Assembly: GCA_017992765.1 (NCBI GenBank)
Contig: JAGOOA010000003.1
Coordinates: 18,003 to 59,246 of the forward strand
Reading direction: 5' to 3'
DNA from: Syntrophorhabdaceae bacterium
GTDB taxonomy: Bacteria; Desulfobacterota; Syntrophorhabdia; Syntrophorhabdales; Syntrophorhabdaceae
DNA length: 41,244 nucleotides
Under the pieces are notes generated by a model, which searched no databases, had not been told where the DNA came from, and saw only the letters and a list, made by a program, of their open reading frames with translations. Positions 1 to 7,709 of this stretch are shown piece after piece. The position numbers and the translations under genes are program-made. The first letter of the stretch is position 1, and each line of letters opens with the position of its first letter.

Positions 1-665
1 TCGTCTCTTGTGCCGGCAAGCTCCAGGCGCGCGTTCAGCTGTCCCGCGCCTATCTTTCTCGCCGTTTCGGTCATGCTGTCAACCGGCTTCAAGGCCCTGC
101 GCGCGAGCATCCACCCGCCTCCGCCGGCGAAGACCAGCGCAACGGGAAGGAGTATGAGGACTATTAAAAGAAAGCGGTACATGGCGCCGTAAAAGCCTTT
201 TCGCGACATTCCCACGCGCACCACATTGACAAGCCTTCCGGATTCGACCACAGGCCACGTGAGGACCCTGACGGGATATGCGCCGGCAACCGTCATTGTC
301 TCAAAGGTGGCGATGCCCCTCAGGGCGTTCTCCTTTGCTTCTTTTGTAAGAGGGTATCCCTTCCGGCCTGAGAGGCCTTTTTCAAAATTTCCGAAGGGGT
401 CGAACCAGTCGAAATAGCGCTCAACCGGCGGAAAGCCGAAAAAACGGCGGAATACCTCATCCACATCAAAGGGCGAGTATTCCCTCGTCTTGTCTTTTGT
501 GTTTTCGGCAAGGGCGACCGCAACGCTTTTGAGCGCCGAATCCGTCTCCTCGTAGAGAGTATATGCCACCACAGAGTAGGTGATCCCCCCGAGAATAAGG
601 AAGCTGACAGCTAAGATGCCGGTATACCATAGTGTGAGCCTGAACCTTATAGAGCGTAAGCGCAT
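1..665 (-). CDS. Sensor histidine kinase, N-terminal part (runs off window)
   Basis: Reading leftward from the ATG at 665, 221 codons are open to the window edge, so only the input half of the kinase is present. The visible protein has a short basic N-terminus, a first membrane helix (about residues 11-36), an extracytoplasmic region of about 130 residues, a second membrane helix (FLLIVLILLPVALVF) and the start of a HAMP linker (ALKPVDSMTETARKI). The DHp and ATPase domains would lie beyond position 1. The start codon follows the stop of the response regulator by 2 nt, so the two form one two-component operon. The HAMP style resembles heavy-metal-type kinases such as CusS, but the ligand cannot be inferred. 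Confidence 0.88.
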   Translation of the reverse strand, partial: MRLRSIRFRLTLWYTGILAVSFLILGGITYSVVAYTLYEETDSALKSVAVALAENTKDKTREYSPFDVDEVFRRFFGFPPVERYFDWFDPFGNFEKGLSGRKGYPLTKEAKENALRGIATFETMTVAGAYPVRVLTWPVVESGRLVNVVRVGMSRKGFYGAMYRFLLIVLILLPVALVFAGGGGWMLARRALKPVDSMTETARKIGAGQLNARLELAGTRD

Positions 666-667
666 GT

Positions 668-1339
668 CTACCCTGTTTTCAGAATGTATCCCACGCCCCT
701 TACGGTGTGGATCAACTTTACGTCGTGCCCGGCGTCGATCTTTTTCCGCAGATAATTGACATAGACATCGATGACGTTTGTCTCCGTGTCAAAATCATAG
801 TTCCATACATGGTCGGTTATCATCGTCCTGGTCAATACGCGGCCTTCGTTCCGCATGAAATATTCAAGAAGCGAAAATTCCTTCAGCGTCAGGGCGATCT
901 CCTGGCCCTTTCTTGCAACAATGCGCCGGACAGGGTCGAGCGTAAGGTCGGAGACCTGGATGACCGTTGCGTCCGCGTCTCTCTTGCGTCGCAAAAGCGC
1001 CCGCACCCTGGCGATGAGCTCTTCAAAGGCAAAGGGCTTTGTAAGATAATCATCCGCACCTGAGTCAAGGCCGAGGACCTTGTCCTCGATGGCAGCCCTC
1101 ACCGTCAGAAGGAGGACGGGGGTTTCAACCTTTCCGTCCCGGAGCCTTTTGAGAATTGTGAGGCCGTCAATGCCGGGAAGGTAGATATCAAGGACTATGA
1201 GATCGTACGACCGGTCCATGGCGAAATTCAGGCCATCCTTGCCGTTATGCACCACGTCAACGGCATACCCTTCTTCCAGCAGGCCCTTTTTTACGAAGTG
1301 TGCAACCTTTTTTTCGTCTTCAACAACAAGGATTCTCAA
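668..1339 (-). CDS. OmpR/PhoB-family response regulator
   Basis: A 223-residue, full-length two-domain regulator. The receiver domain (1-~120) shows the acidic pair E7/D8, phospho-acceptor D51 in VLDIYLPG, T79 and K101 in TKPF. The C-terminal winged helix (~128-222) has the LTLKEFSLLEYF and VDVYVNYLRKKID signatures of OmpR-type DNA-binding domains and ends in the usual RGVGYIL. The start is a TTG at 1339 behind a purine-rich GGGGGAGG; no in-frame ATG gives a complete receiver domain. It is co-transcribed with the sensor kinase downstream and presumably controls a regulon elsewhere. Confidence 0.95.
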   Translation of the reverse strand: MRILVVEDEKKVAHFVKKGLLEEGYAVDVVHNGKDGLNFAMDRSYDLIVLDIYLPGIDGLTILKRLRDGKVETPVLLLTVRAAIEDKVLGLDSGADDYLTKPFAFEELIARVRALLRRKRDADATVIQVSDLTLDPVRRIVARKGQEIALTLKEFSLLEYFMRNEGRVLTRTMITDHVWNYDFDTETNVIDVYVNYLRKKIDAGHDVKLIHTVRGVGYILKTG

Positions 1340-1410
1340 CGGCCTCCCCCTTATCCATCATCTTCTGATAACACAAGTTCCGGAAAACTTCAACCTCCAG
1401 CAGCATCGAT

Positions 1411-1612
1411 CCGGATTATTCCCCGCAGCACGCTGCGGTGTGACATTATTCCCTCAAGAGGGTCATAGGTAATCGTAAACGCCGCTCATGCTATATCTGC
1501 TCCTCTCCCCTCGCGGAAGAGGGTCATAGCAACAACGTTCCCTCTCCCCTCGCGGGAGAGGGTCAGGGTGAGGGGGCATCATCGCAGCGTGCTGCGGGGC
1601 AGTTCATTGAAT
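1411..1612. repeat. Hairpin-rich intergenic repeat composite (39-bp family)
   Basis: The gap 1340-1723 contains no credible gene. It holds a GC-rich palindrome (1421-1440), two copies of a CCTCTCCCCT-type unit spaced exactly 39 bp apart (1502 and 1541), a GGGAGAGGGTCAGGG hairpin arm, and a second palindrome GCAGCGTGCTGCGG followed by GGGGCAGTTCATTGAA. The same unit recurs near 14128-14410, 31495-31728 and 36081-36300. A separate perfect 7-bp hairpin (1637-1654, CCCGCGC/GCGCGGG) lies just outside and has no T-run. Confidence 0.75.
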
Positions 1613-1723
1613 ATGGCAGGATCTTAACGGCCTCGCCCCGCGCCGGTGCGCGGGTCGAACAGGTGAATACAGCATGAAAGGGATCTGATAAATTGATTCG
1701 GCGGAAACGCCTTGTCTTTTATC

Positions 1724-1751
1724 GCCTCACGTCTGACGCCTCACGCCTTAC
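1724..1751. repeat. Heptamer-period array (GCCTCAC-type)
   Basis: Four consecutive 7-nt units (GCCTCAC, GTCTGAC, GCCTCAC, GCCTTAC) immediately after the stop of the aminotransferase gene. This is one of many different heptamer-word arrays found between genes in this window. Confidence 0.6.
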
Positions 1752-1755
1752 GGTA

Positions 1756-2946
1756 TTATCGCATTTCCGCCGCGGCCTTTTTGATGCGGTCGAGGCCTTT
1801 TTGTATGATCTCCATCGAGGTCGCGAAGGAGAGGCGCAGGTAGCCTTCTTTTCCGAACTCGATGCCGGGGACGACGGCCGTGTGGAATTCTTCCAGGAGG
1901 ATCTCTGTGAGCCCGGCCGATGTCTTCACCGGCCTTCCTTTGTACCGTTTTTTCATATAGGCGCTGAAGTTGGGAAAGACATAGAAGGCGCCCCTGGGGT
2001 CATAGCACGTAACGCCATCGATGCCCCTGAAACCCTCAACGAGGAAATCCTTCCTTTTTTTGAATTCGCTGACCATCGAGGCGATGCAGTCCTGCGGCCC
2101 GTTCAGCGCCGCGATGGAAGCCATCTGGGATATCGAGGTGGGGTTGGAGGTGCTCTGGCTCTGGATGTTCGACATGGCCTGGATTATATCCTTCGGGCCT
2201 GCCGCAAAGCCTATCCTCCAGCCGGTCATCGCGTAGGTCTTCGACACGCCGTGGCAGACGATCGTCCTGTCCCTGAAGGCCTTGTCCATGGAGGCAATGC
2301 TTACGTGTTTGTAATCATCGTAAACGAGCTTTTCGTATATCTCGTCGGAGACGATGAAGAAATTATGCTCGGCGGCGTATTTGCCGATAAGCTCGAGGTT
2401 CTCCCGGTAATAGACCGAGCCGACGGGGTTTGACGGGTAATTGAGAACGATGGCTTTCGTCCTTATGGTGATGTGCTTCCTGAGCATCGCCTCCGTTATC
2501 TGGTAGTCTTCCTTTTCGCTTGTGTCCATAATGACCGGCGTCGCGCCCGCGAGCTCGACCATGGGCGGGTACGAAACCCAGTAAGGCGCGGGGATGAGCA
2601 CCTCGTCGCCTTCCCCGAAGAGCGACTGGAAAAGGTTGAATAGCGAGTGCTTCCCGCCGCAGGAAATAATTATCTCGTCGCGCTTGTATTCGAGGCCGTT
2701 GTCGCGCTTGAACTTTTCTATGACCGCATCCTTGAGCTGCTCCATTCCGGCGGCGGGCGTGTACTTCGTGAATCCGCCATTGATGGCGTCTATGGCGGCC
2801 TTTTTGATATGCTCGGGCGTATCAAAATCAGGCTCTCCTGCACCAAATCCCGCAATGTCGATCCCCTGTGCCTTCAGGGCCTTTTCTTTCGCCGATATTG
2901 CCAGCGTCGGCGATGGCTTGAGTGATGACGCTCTTTTCGATAGCAT
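1756..2946 (-). CDS. Class I/II PLP-dependent aminotransferase (aspartate aminotransferase type)
   Basis: A 396-residue fold-type I aminotransferase of normal length. Visible hallmarks are FGAGEPDFDTP at the N-terminus, the KYTPAAG substrate loop, N169-Y-P-S-N-P near the cofactor, SDEIYE (D201/Y204 region), the PLP Schiff-base lysine K236 in GVSKTYAMTGWRIGF, and a C-terminal RLSFATS carboxylate-binding arginine. These fit the aspartate aminotransferase Ib group, which transfers the amino group between aspartate (or prephenate) and 2-oxoglutarate in the cytoplasm. The ATG has an ideal AAAGGAG 7 nt upstream and follows the preceding gene by 1 nt, so the two are co-translated. Exact substrate is not certain. 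Confidence 0.93.
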   Translation of the reverse strand: MLSKRASSLKPSPTLAISAKEKALKAQGIDIAGFGAGEPDFDTPEHIKKAAIDAINGGFTKYTPAAGMEQLKDAVIEKFKRDNGLEYKRDEIIISCGGKHSLFNLFQSLFGEGDEVLIPAPYWVSYPPMVELAGATPVIMDTSEKEDYQITEAMLRKHITIRTKAIVLNYPSNPVGSVYYRENLELIGKYAAEHNFFIVSDEIYEKLVYDDYKHVSIASMDKAFRDRTIVCHGVSKTYAMTGWRIGFAAGPKDIIQAMSNIQSQSTSNPTSISQMASIAALNGPQDCIASMVSEFKKRKDFLVEGFRGIDGVTCYDPRGAFYVFPNFSAYMKKRYKGRPVKTSAGLTEILLEEFHTAVVPGIEFGKEGYLRLSFATSMEIIQKGLDRIKKAAAEMR

Positions 2947-2947
2947 G

Positions 2948-3499
2948 TTAAAACTCCTTTGGTTTAACGATGATCTCCCGTATCTTGATCTTGAAGAAGT
3001 TGTTCGAGGAATTTGCCCTTATCAGGCATGCCGTATCTGCGCCCCGCCCCGTTCCCGCGATGGCGACGACGTCCGAGAAGGGTATAAGCCCCGCATCCGC
3101 TGCCATGGCAACGATCTCCACGCACACCTTAACGCCCTGGCAGAACATCCTCAGGGTGTTCGCCACAAGGATCTGCTCGGAATAGCCTGTCTGCTCGCGG
3201 ATCGCCGTGCCGAGGCTTCTCAGCACCATCGTCCCCGTGTGGACCCTGACGCCTTTGTTTGTTAGTTCCTGCTTCAGCCCGAAAGGGAAATCCTGCTTTC
3301 CTTCTTCGCCAAAACCTGTGTTGTGCGTAACGACAACGACGTTGAAATCCTTTACATTGTACCTGGCAGCGATCTTCTCGGCCGTTTCACCCCACGTTGA
3401 GGCGACGACAATATCCCTGATATTGTTCTTAACAGCATACTCGAATGCCATTTCCAGGGTATCGTCAGTATTTTCTCTGCCGGATTCTTCGTGAAGCAT
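2948..3499 (-). CDS. Stand-alone pyruvate kinase C-terminal (alpha/beta) domain protein
   Basis: 183 residues matching the PK_C fold alone, with no catalytic barrel: DTLEMAFEYAVKNNIRDIVVASTWGETAEKIA resembles the start of the pyruvate kinase allosteric domain, and a GTGRGADTACLI segment follows. Such single-domain proteins are frequent in anaerobic Desulfobacterota, Firmicutes and archaea, but their biochemical role is not established; a small-molecule-binding role is a guess. It is the first gene of a pair with the aminotransferase (1-nt gap), suggesting an amino-acid or keto-acid related function. The 99-nt gap upstream is AT-rich and contains a TTGACA (minus strand, 3574-3569) but no well-spaced -10. 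Confidence 0.8.
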   Translation of the reverse strand: MLHEESGRENTDDTLEMAFEYAVKNNIRDIVVASTWGETAEKIAARYNVKDFNVVVVTHNTGFGEEGKQDFPFGLKQELTNKGVRVHTGTMVLRSLGTAIREQTGYSEQILVANTLRMFCQGVKVCVEIVAMAADAGLIPFSDVVAIAGTGRGADTACLIRANSSNNFFKIKIREIIVKPKEF

Positions 3500-3598
3500 G
3501 ATCGCTCTCGATTGTTTAATATTAATAATAACAAATAACCAGATAATATCCGATAATCAGCGGCTGTATGTCAATCGAAATGTTAGGATACAAACCGG

Positions 3599-4039
3599 CT
3601 ATTTTCCCAGTATCTCCCCGACGATCTCCGCGGCATCGCGGACCAGTTTGACGCAGACGGCGTCTTTGAGGCCCCTGTCCTTGAATGCCCGCGACCCTTC
3701 CGGCGTGCCGATATGAACGCCGAGAAGCTCCCTGCATAGGATCGATCGGTTCCGTTCCTTGAACCTTTCCACGAACTCGCGGACGAGCTGATAGGTCCTG
3801 TCTTTTGCGTCCCCGTCGCCGGTCTTTGTTTGTCCGTATTTGAGCCCTATGAGCATAAATGCCCCGGTAACGGCGCCGCAGGTCTCGCCCATCCTGCCCA
3901 TGCCGCCGCCGAATGCCCCGGCGGCCCTGAGGGCCGTTTCTCTGTCGACTCCCATTGAAGGCGCATAGCTGGCGAATACCGCCTGCGAGCAGCTGAATGC
4001 TTCATTGAAAAGGGACAGGGCCTCTTTAGGTCCATTCAT
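3599..4039 (-). CDS. C_GCAxxG_C_C family protein
   Basis: 146 residues with the defining features of this family: CSQAVFASYAP near the N-terminus, GAFGGGMGRMGETCGAVTGA in the middle (the C-GCAxxG signature) and a CRELLG cysteine downstream. The spaced cysteines suggest metal or redox-cofactor binding, but the function is unknown. These proteins are common in anaerobes. The gene begins 9 nt after pilU and is last in the miaA-scpB-pilT-pilU operon; this link is positional only. Confidence 0.85.
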   Translation of the reverse strand: MNGPKEALSLFNEAFSCSQAVFASYAPSMGVDRETALRAAGAFGGGMGRMGETCGAVTGAFMLIGLKYGQTKTGDGDAKDRTYQLVREFVERFKERNRSILCRELLGVHIGTPEGSRAFKDRGLKDAVCVKLVRDAAEIVGEILGK

Positions 4040-4048
4040 GCATTTTGC

Positions 4049-5185
4049 CTAATGGTGTTTGAATTTTTCATCTACCTTGAGCTTGAAGGAAGGCTCCTTC
4101 TTGTCTGTCTCGTCTGCCTTGATCTCGGACATCTTGATCTTGAGCCGCAGGTCGTTAGGGCTGTCTGCATATGCTATGGCGTTATTGTAATCGATAACGC
4201 CCGATTGAAAGAGGTCGAAGAGGTGCTGGTCGAAGGTCTGCATGCCTTCGTTGTACGAGTCGGCCATTGTTTCCTTGAGGAAGTGCACCTCTCCCTTGAG
4301 GATCAGGTCTTTCACCCTTGCGCTGTCGAGGAGGATCTCGATGACGGCGACCCTTTTTCCTTCAGGGGTGGGGACCAGCCTCTGCGATATGATGGCCCTC
4401 AGGTTCAGGGAAAGCTGCATAAAGATCTGGAGATGCCGTTCTATGGGAAAAAAGTTGAGGATCCTCTCGATCGCCTGGTTCGCGTTGTTCGCGTGGAGCG
4501 TGCCGAGGCAAAGATGACCCGTCTCGGCAAAGGTGATGGCGTCTTCCATCGTCTCCGTGTCCCTGATCTCGCCGATAAGGATCACGTCGGGCGCCTGCCT
4601 CAGCGTATTCTTCAGGGCGTTCATAAAGTTGTGGGTGTCGAAGCCGACCTCGCGCTGGGTAATGACGCTCATCTTGTGGTTGTGGACAAATTCGATGGGG
4701 TCTTCTATCGAGATGATGTGCCCCCGCTGGTTCGAGTTCCGGTAATCGATCATCCCGGCGAGGGTGGTTGATTTGCCGCTGCCGGTCGCTCCTACCACAA
4801 GGACGATGCCGCGCTTGGTCATTACAACATCTTTTAGCGTATTCGGCAGGCCGAGCTCGTCGATGGTCTTGATGTTCAGCTTTATCTGCCTGATGACAAG
4901 GCCTGCGTAGCCCCTCTGCCTGAAGATGTTGACCCTGAACCTCCCGAGGTCGGCATAGGCAAGGGCAAGGTTCATCTCCATCTCTTCTTCAAAGATCTTT
5001 CTCTGCTTCTCGTTCATCACCGAATGGGCGATCGCTTCTACGTCTTCCGCGGTCAACGGCGTTTCGTCGGTATACGGAAGGGTCGTCCCTTCAATGCGGA
5101 ACATCGCCGGTATGCCCACGGTGAGGTAGATATCTGAAGCATCCTTTTCAACCATGTATTTTAAATACTCTAAGATCTCTGCCAT
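4049..5185 (-). CDS. pilU: Type IV pilus retraction ATPase, PilU-like
   Basis: The reading frame is open further upstream, but the start is placed at the ATG at 5185 because it has GAGGTG 5 nt before it and begins the conserved MAEILEYLKYMVEKDASDIY; the upstream part lies in pilT. The 378-residue protein has an N-terminal PAS-like domain, Walker A GATGSGKST (132-140), an Asp box (IEDPIEFVH), Walker B VILIGEIRD and the His box ETGHLCLGTLHAN, all typical of PilT/PilU hexamers. A long charged C-terminal tail and the ERHLQIFMQLSLNLRAIISQRL segment favour PilU over PilT. It is the accessory retraction motor at the cytoplasmic base of type IV pili. Confidence 0.92.
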   Translation of the reverse strand: MAEILEYLKYMVEKDASDIYLTVGIPAMFRIEGTTLPYTDETPLTAEDVEAIAHSVMNEKQRKIFEEEMEMNLALAYADLGRFRVNIFRQRGYAGLVIRQIKLNIKTIDELGLPNTLKDVVMTKRGIVLVVGATGSGKSTTLAGMIDYRNSNQRGHIISIEDPIEFVHNHKMSVITQREVGFDTHNFMNALKNTLRQAPDVILIGEIRDTETMEDAITFAETGHLCLGTLHANNANQAIERILNFFPIERHLQIFMQLSLNLRAIISQRLVPTPEGKRVAVIEILLDSARVKDLILKGEVHFLKETMADSYNEGMQTFDQHLFDLFQSGVIDYNNAIAYADSPNDLRLKIKMSEIKADETDKKEPSFKLKVDEKFKHH

Positions 5186-5189
5186 GGCA

Positions 5190-6221
5190 TCACCTCGGAT
5201 TAGGAAGGAAAAAGGCGACCTCATCTTTTGTGACGAGGTTCTTTGCGAAAAGGTCCTGACAGGCCGCTTCCATCGTCTGCATCCCGATCGCCTTGCTCGT
5301 CTGCATGATCGATGGTATCTGGGCAAGCTTGTTCTCGCGGATCAGGTTCCTGATCGCAGGGCTTGCGACCATGATCTCGTACGCCGCAACCCTCCCCCTG
5401 CCGTCCTTTCTTTTGAAGAGCGACTGGGAGATGACGGCCATGAGCGATTCCGAGACCATTGCGCGCACCTGGTTCTGCTGCCCTGCCGGGAAGACGTCGA
5501 TGATCCTGTCCACCGTGTTCGGGGCGCCGCTTGTATGCAAGGTCCCGAAGACAAGGTGGCCTGTCTCTGCGGCGGTGAGGGCGAGCTGGATCGTCTCCAG
5601 GTCCCTCATTTCGCCGACGAGTATCACGTCAGGGTCCTCACGGAGGGCGCTCCTCAATGCGCTTGCGAAGCTGTGGGTATGAGGCCCGAGCTCCCGCTGG
5701 TTCACGAGGCATTTTTTCGACAGGTGAACGAACTCCACCGGGTCTTCGACGGTAAGTATATGGCCCTTTTCGTCGTTATTGATGAAGTCGATGATCGCCG
5801 CGAGGGTCGTCGATTTGCCGCTTCCCGTAGGGCCCGTTACCAGCACAAGCCCCTTTTCGTACCGCGCGATGTCCATGAAGACCTTGGGCAGATTGAGCTC
5901 CTCGAAGGTGGGTATCTTCGTGGGAATGGTCCTGAAAACTGCCGCGTCGCCCCTGTACTGCTTGAACACGTTTACCCTGAACCTGGCGAGGTCTCCGAGC
6001 GCAAAGGAGAAATCGAGTTCGTGGTCCTCTTCGAAGACCTTTCTCTGAAAGTCGTTGAGGATATCATAGATCATGTTGTGCACGTCGTCTTTATCAAGCG
6101 ACGGCATATCGATCTTTGTCATTTCGCCATGGATCCTGATAACGGGCGGTTCCCCGGAGCTGATATGCAAATCGGAGCCTTTGCTGTCAACAACAAACCG
6201 TAATAATTCAGAAACGTCCAT
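5190..6221 (-). CDS. pilT: Type IV pilus retraction ATPase PilT
   Basis: 343 residues, the normal PilT length. Walker A GPTGSGKST is at 130-138, the Asp box is VEDPVEFVH, Walker B is VILVGEMRD (catalytic E204), the His box is AETGHLVFGTLHT, and the C-terminal region contains the AIRNLIRE motif diagnostic of PilT. It powers pilus depolymerisation and twitching. The ATG has AGGAGG 6 nt upstream. It lies 4 nt before pilU and 10 nt after scpB. The structural pilin and assembly genes are not in this window. Confidence 0.95.
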   Translation of the reverse strand: MDVSELLRFVVDSKGSDLHISSGEPPVIRIHGEMTKIDMPSLDKDDVHNMIYDILNDFQRKVFEEDHELDFSFALGDLARFRVNVFKQYRGDAAVFRTIPTKIPTFEELNLPKVFMDIARYEKGLVLVTGPTGSGKSTTLAAIIDFINNDEKGHILTVEDPVEFVHLSKKCLVNQRELGPHTHSFASALRSALREDPDVILVGEMRDLETIQLALTAAETGHLVFGTLHTSGAPNTVDRIIDVFPAGQQNQVRAMVSESLMAVISQSLFKRKDGRGRVAAYEIMVASPAIRNLIRENKLAQIPSIMQTSKAIGMQTMEAACQDLFAKNLVTKDEVAFFLPNPR

Positions 6222-6231
6222 ACATGCCCTC

Positions 6232-6750
6232 CTATTTTTCTAACAGTTCAATCTCTTTTAATGTCGGGAGATCGTCCAGGCTTTTTAAACCGTAGGTTTC
6301 CAGAAATTTATCGGTGGTCCTGAATACGAGCCTCTTGCCCGCATCCCCGTCCCTTCCGGCTATTTCGATAAGCCTTCTTTCGAGAAGCTGTTTTATCGCG
6401 CGGACCGAATCGACGCCCCTGATGGTATCGATCTCCTTTTTCGCAACGGGCTGTTTGTACGCTACGATAGAGAGCGTCTCGAGGACGGACTTCGTGAGGC
6501 TCACGTCTCTTTCCTTGACAAACCGCCTGGCCCATTCGCGGTAGTCGATCTTTGTTCTCATCTGGTAGCCGCCTGCAACCTCGACGACCTCGAAGGATCG
6601 CCGCAGTTCTTTGTATTCATGTACCAATTCATGCAGCGCCTTCTCGATATCCTCGGAAGGGAATTCCGGAAGCTTTTTGCGGAAGAGCTTTGGCGATATG
6701 GGTTTTGGAGACGAAAAGAGGATTGACTCAATGATCCTTATTAGCTCCAC
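6232..6750 (-). CDS. scpB: Segregation and condensation protein B
   Basis: 172 residues with two winged-helix domains, as expected for ScpB, the kleisin-binding partner that with ScpA and SMC forms the bacterial condensin. The conserved ESILFSSPKPI start, the central LSIVAYKQPVAKKEIDTIRGVDS and the LLERRLIEIAGR...FRTTDKFLETYGLKSLDDLP tail are all present. The start is a GTG at 6750, 2 nt after the miaA stop, implying translational coupling. ScpA is not nearby. Confidence 0.95.
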   Translation of the reverse strand: MELIRIIESILFSSPKPISPKLFRKKLPEFPSEDIEKALHELVHEYKELRRSFEVVEVAGGYQMRTKIDYREWARRFVKERDVSLTKSVLETLSIVAYKQPVAKKEIDTIRGVDSVRAIKQLLERRLIEIAGRDGDAGKRLVFRTTDKFLETYGLKSLDDLPTLKEIELLEK

Positions 6751-6752
6751 TC

Positions 6753-7670
6753 TTACAGAAACTCCCTGACCTTTTTAAAGATTCCTGCACTATCCTCAGG
6801 ATACTGAAACCAGCTTACATCCTTTTCCTTTGCGAACCAGGTGAACTGTCGTTTGGCATAGCGCCGGGTATGCTTCTTTATATCTTTTACCATATCTTCA
6901 TAACGAATGAAACCATTAATGTACAGCACGATCTCCCTGTACCCGATGCCCGAAAAAGGCTTCAGCCGTTCGCTGTAACCCATTGAGAGTATATCTTTTA
7001 CTTCTTCGACCCATCCCTTGTCAAGCATCTCTTCGACCCTCCGGTCTATCCTTGAATAGAGCTCATTCCTGTCTTTCTGCAGGCCTATCTTCAGGGCGCT
7101 ATACCGCGGCTCCCTGAAGCCGTGGCCCTTCTCCAGGCTTGTCACCGTCATTCCCGTGAGCGTATAGACCTCCATTGCCCTCACGAGCCTTATCCTGTCC
7201 CTGTGGCTTATCCTCATTGCATACTCCGGGTCGATCTCCTTCACCTTTTCATAGAACCCGGGGGGGTCCTCATGGTACTCACCATGAAGGCGCTCCCGTA
7301 AAAGGCTGTCCCTCGGGGCCTTGAAAAGCCCATATATGAGGGCCTTCATATACAGCCCGGTGCCGCCGACGATAACGGGAACCCTGTTCCTTGACCAGAT
7401 CTCCCCGATCGCGCGATCTGCCGATTCCTTGAACATGGCCGCCTGGAAATCACCGGAAGGGTCAACAATGTCAATAAGATGGTGAGGGACGGCATCCCTT
7501 GCGGCAAGGTCCGGTTTGGCAGTGCCTATGTTGAAATGCCTGTAGACCTGCATGGAGTCCCCGTTGACAATCTCGCCGCGGAAGGTTTTTGCCAGGTCGA
7601 CGGAAAGCGCCGACTTGCCCGTGCAGGTCGGGCCTATGACAGCGATGATCTTCCTTGTGTTTGATAACAT
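6753..7670 (-). CDS. miaA: tRNA dimethylallyltransferase
   Basis: 305 residues. It transfers a dimethylallyl group to A37 of tRNAs that read UNN codons. The P-loop GPTCTGKS (13-20), NGDSMQVYRHFNIGTAKP, VGGTGLYMKALIYG and the C-terminal GIGYREI...TRRYAKRQFTWF signatures are intact. The ATG at 7670 gives the P-loop its usual position; no clear ribosome site precedes it. It heads the operon miaA-scpB-pilT-pilU. Its upstream region overlaps the promoter and start of the divergent penicillin-binding protein gene. Confidence 0.95.
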   Translation of the reverse strand: MLSNTRKIIAVIGPTCTGKSALSVDLAKTFRGEIVNGDSMQVYRHFNIGTAKPDLAARDAVPHHLIDIVDPSGDFQAAMFKESADRAIGEIWSRNRVPVIVGGTGLYMKALIYGLFKAPRDSLLRERLHGEYHEDPPGFYEKVKEIDPEYAMRISHRDRIRLVRAMEVYTLTGMTVTSLEKGHGFREPRYSALKIGLQKDRNELYSRIDRRVEEMLDKGWVEEVKDILSMGYSERLKPFSGIGYREIVLYINGFIRYEDMVKDIKKHTRRYAKRQFTWFAKEKDVSWFQYPEDSAGIFKKVREFL

Positions 7671-7689
7671 ATGCGTTATACAGTATAAT
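7661..7689 (+). promoter_or_regulatory. Sigma70-like promoter for the PBP gene
   Basis: TTGATA (7661-7666), a 17-nt spacer and a perfect TATAAT (7684-7689). Transcription should begin about 7696, only some 4 nt before the ATG at 7700, so the mRNA would be nearly leaderless. The -35 element overlaps the first codons of divergent miaA. Confidence 0.7.
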
Positions 7690-7709
7690 ATTTCCTCCTA
7701 TGTATTCAA
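7682..7709 (-). promoter_or_regulatory. Candidate promoter for the miaA operon
   Basis: On the minus strand TTGAAT (7709-7704), a 16-nt spacer and TATACT (7687-7682) predict a start about 5 nt before the miaA ATG. It overlaps the oppositely oriented PBP promoter almost completely, so the two polymerases would compete. Weaker than the plus-strand signal. Confidence 0.4.

Noticed and set aside
1637-1654. Perfect 7-bp GC hairpin as intrinsic terminator of the aminotransferase operon
   Set aside because: No T-run follows on either strand.
1693-2433. Open frame antisense to the aminotransferase gene
   Set aside because: Its composition and lack of motifs mark it as a shadow; the minus-strand frame has all catalytic residues.
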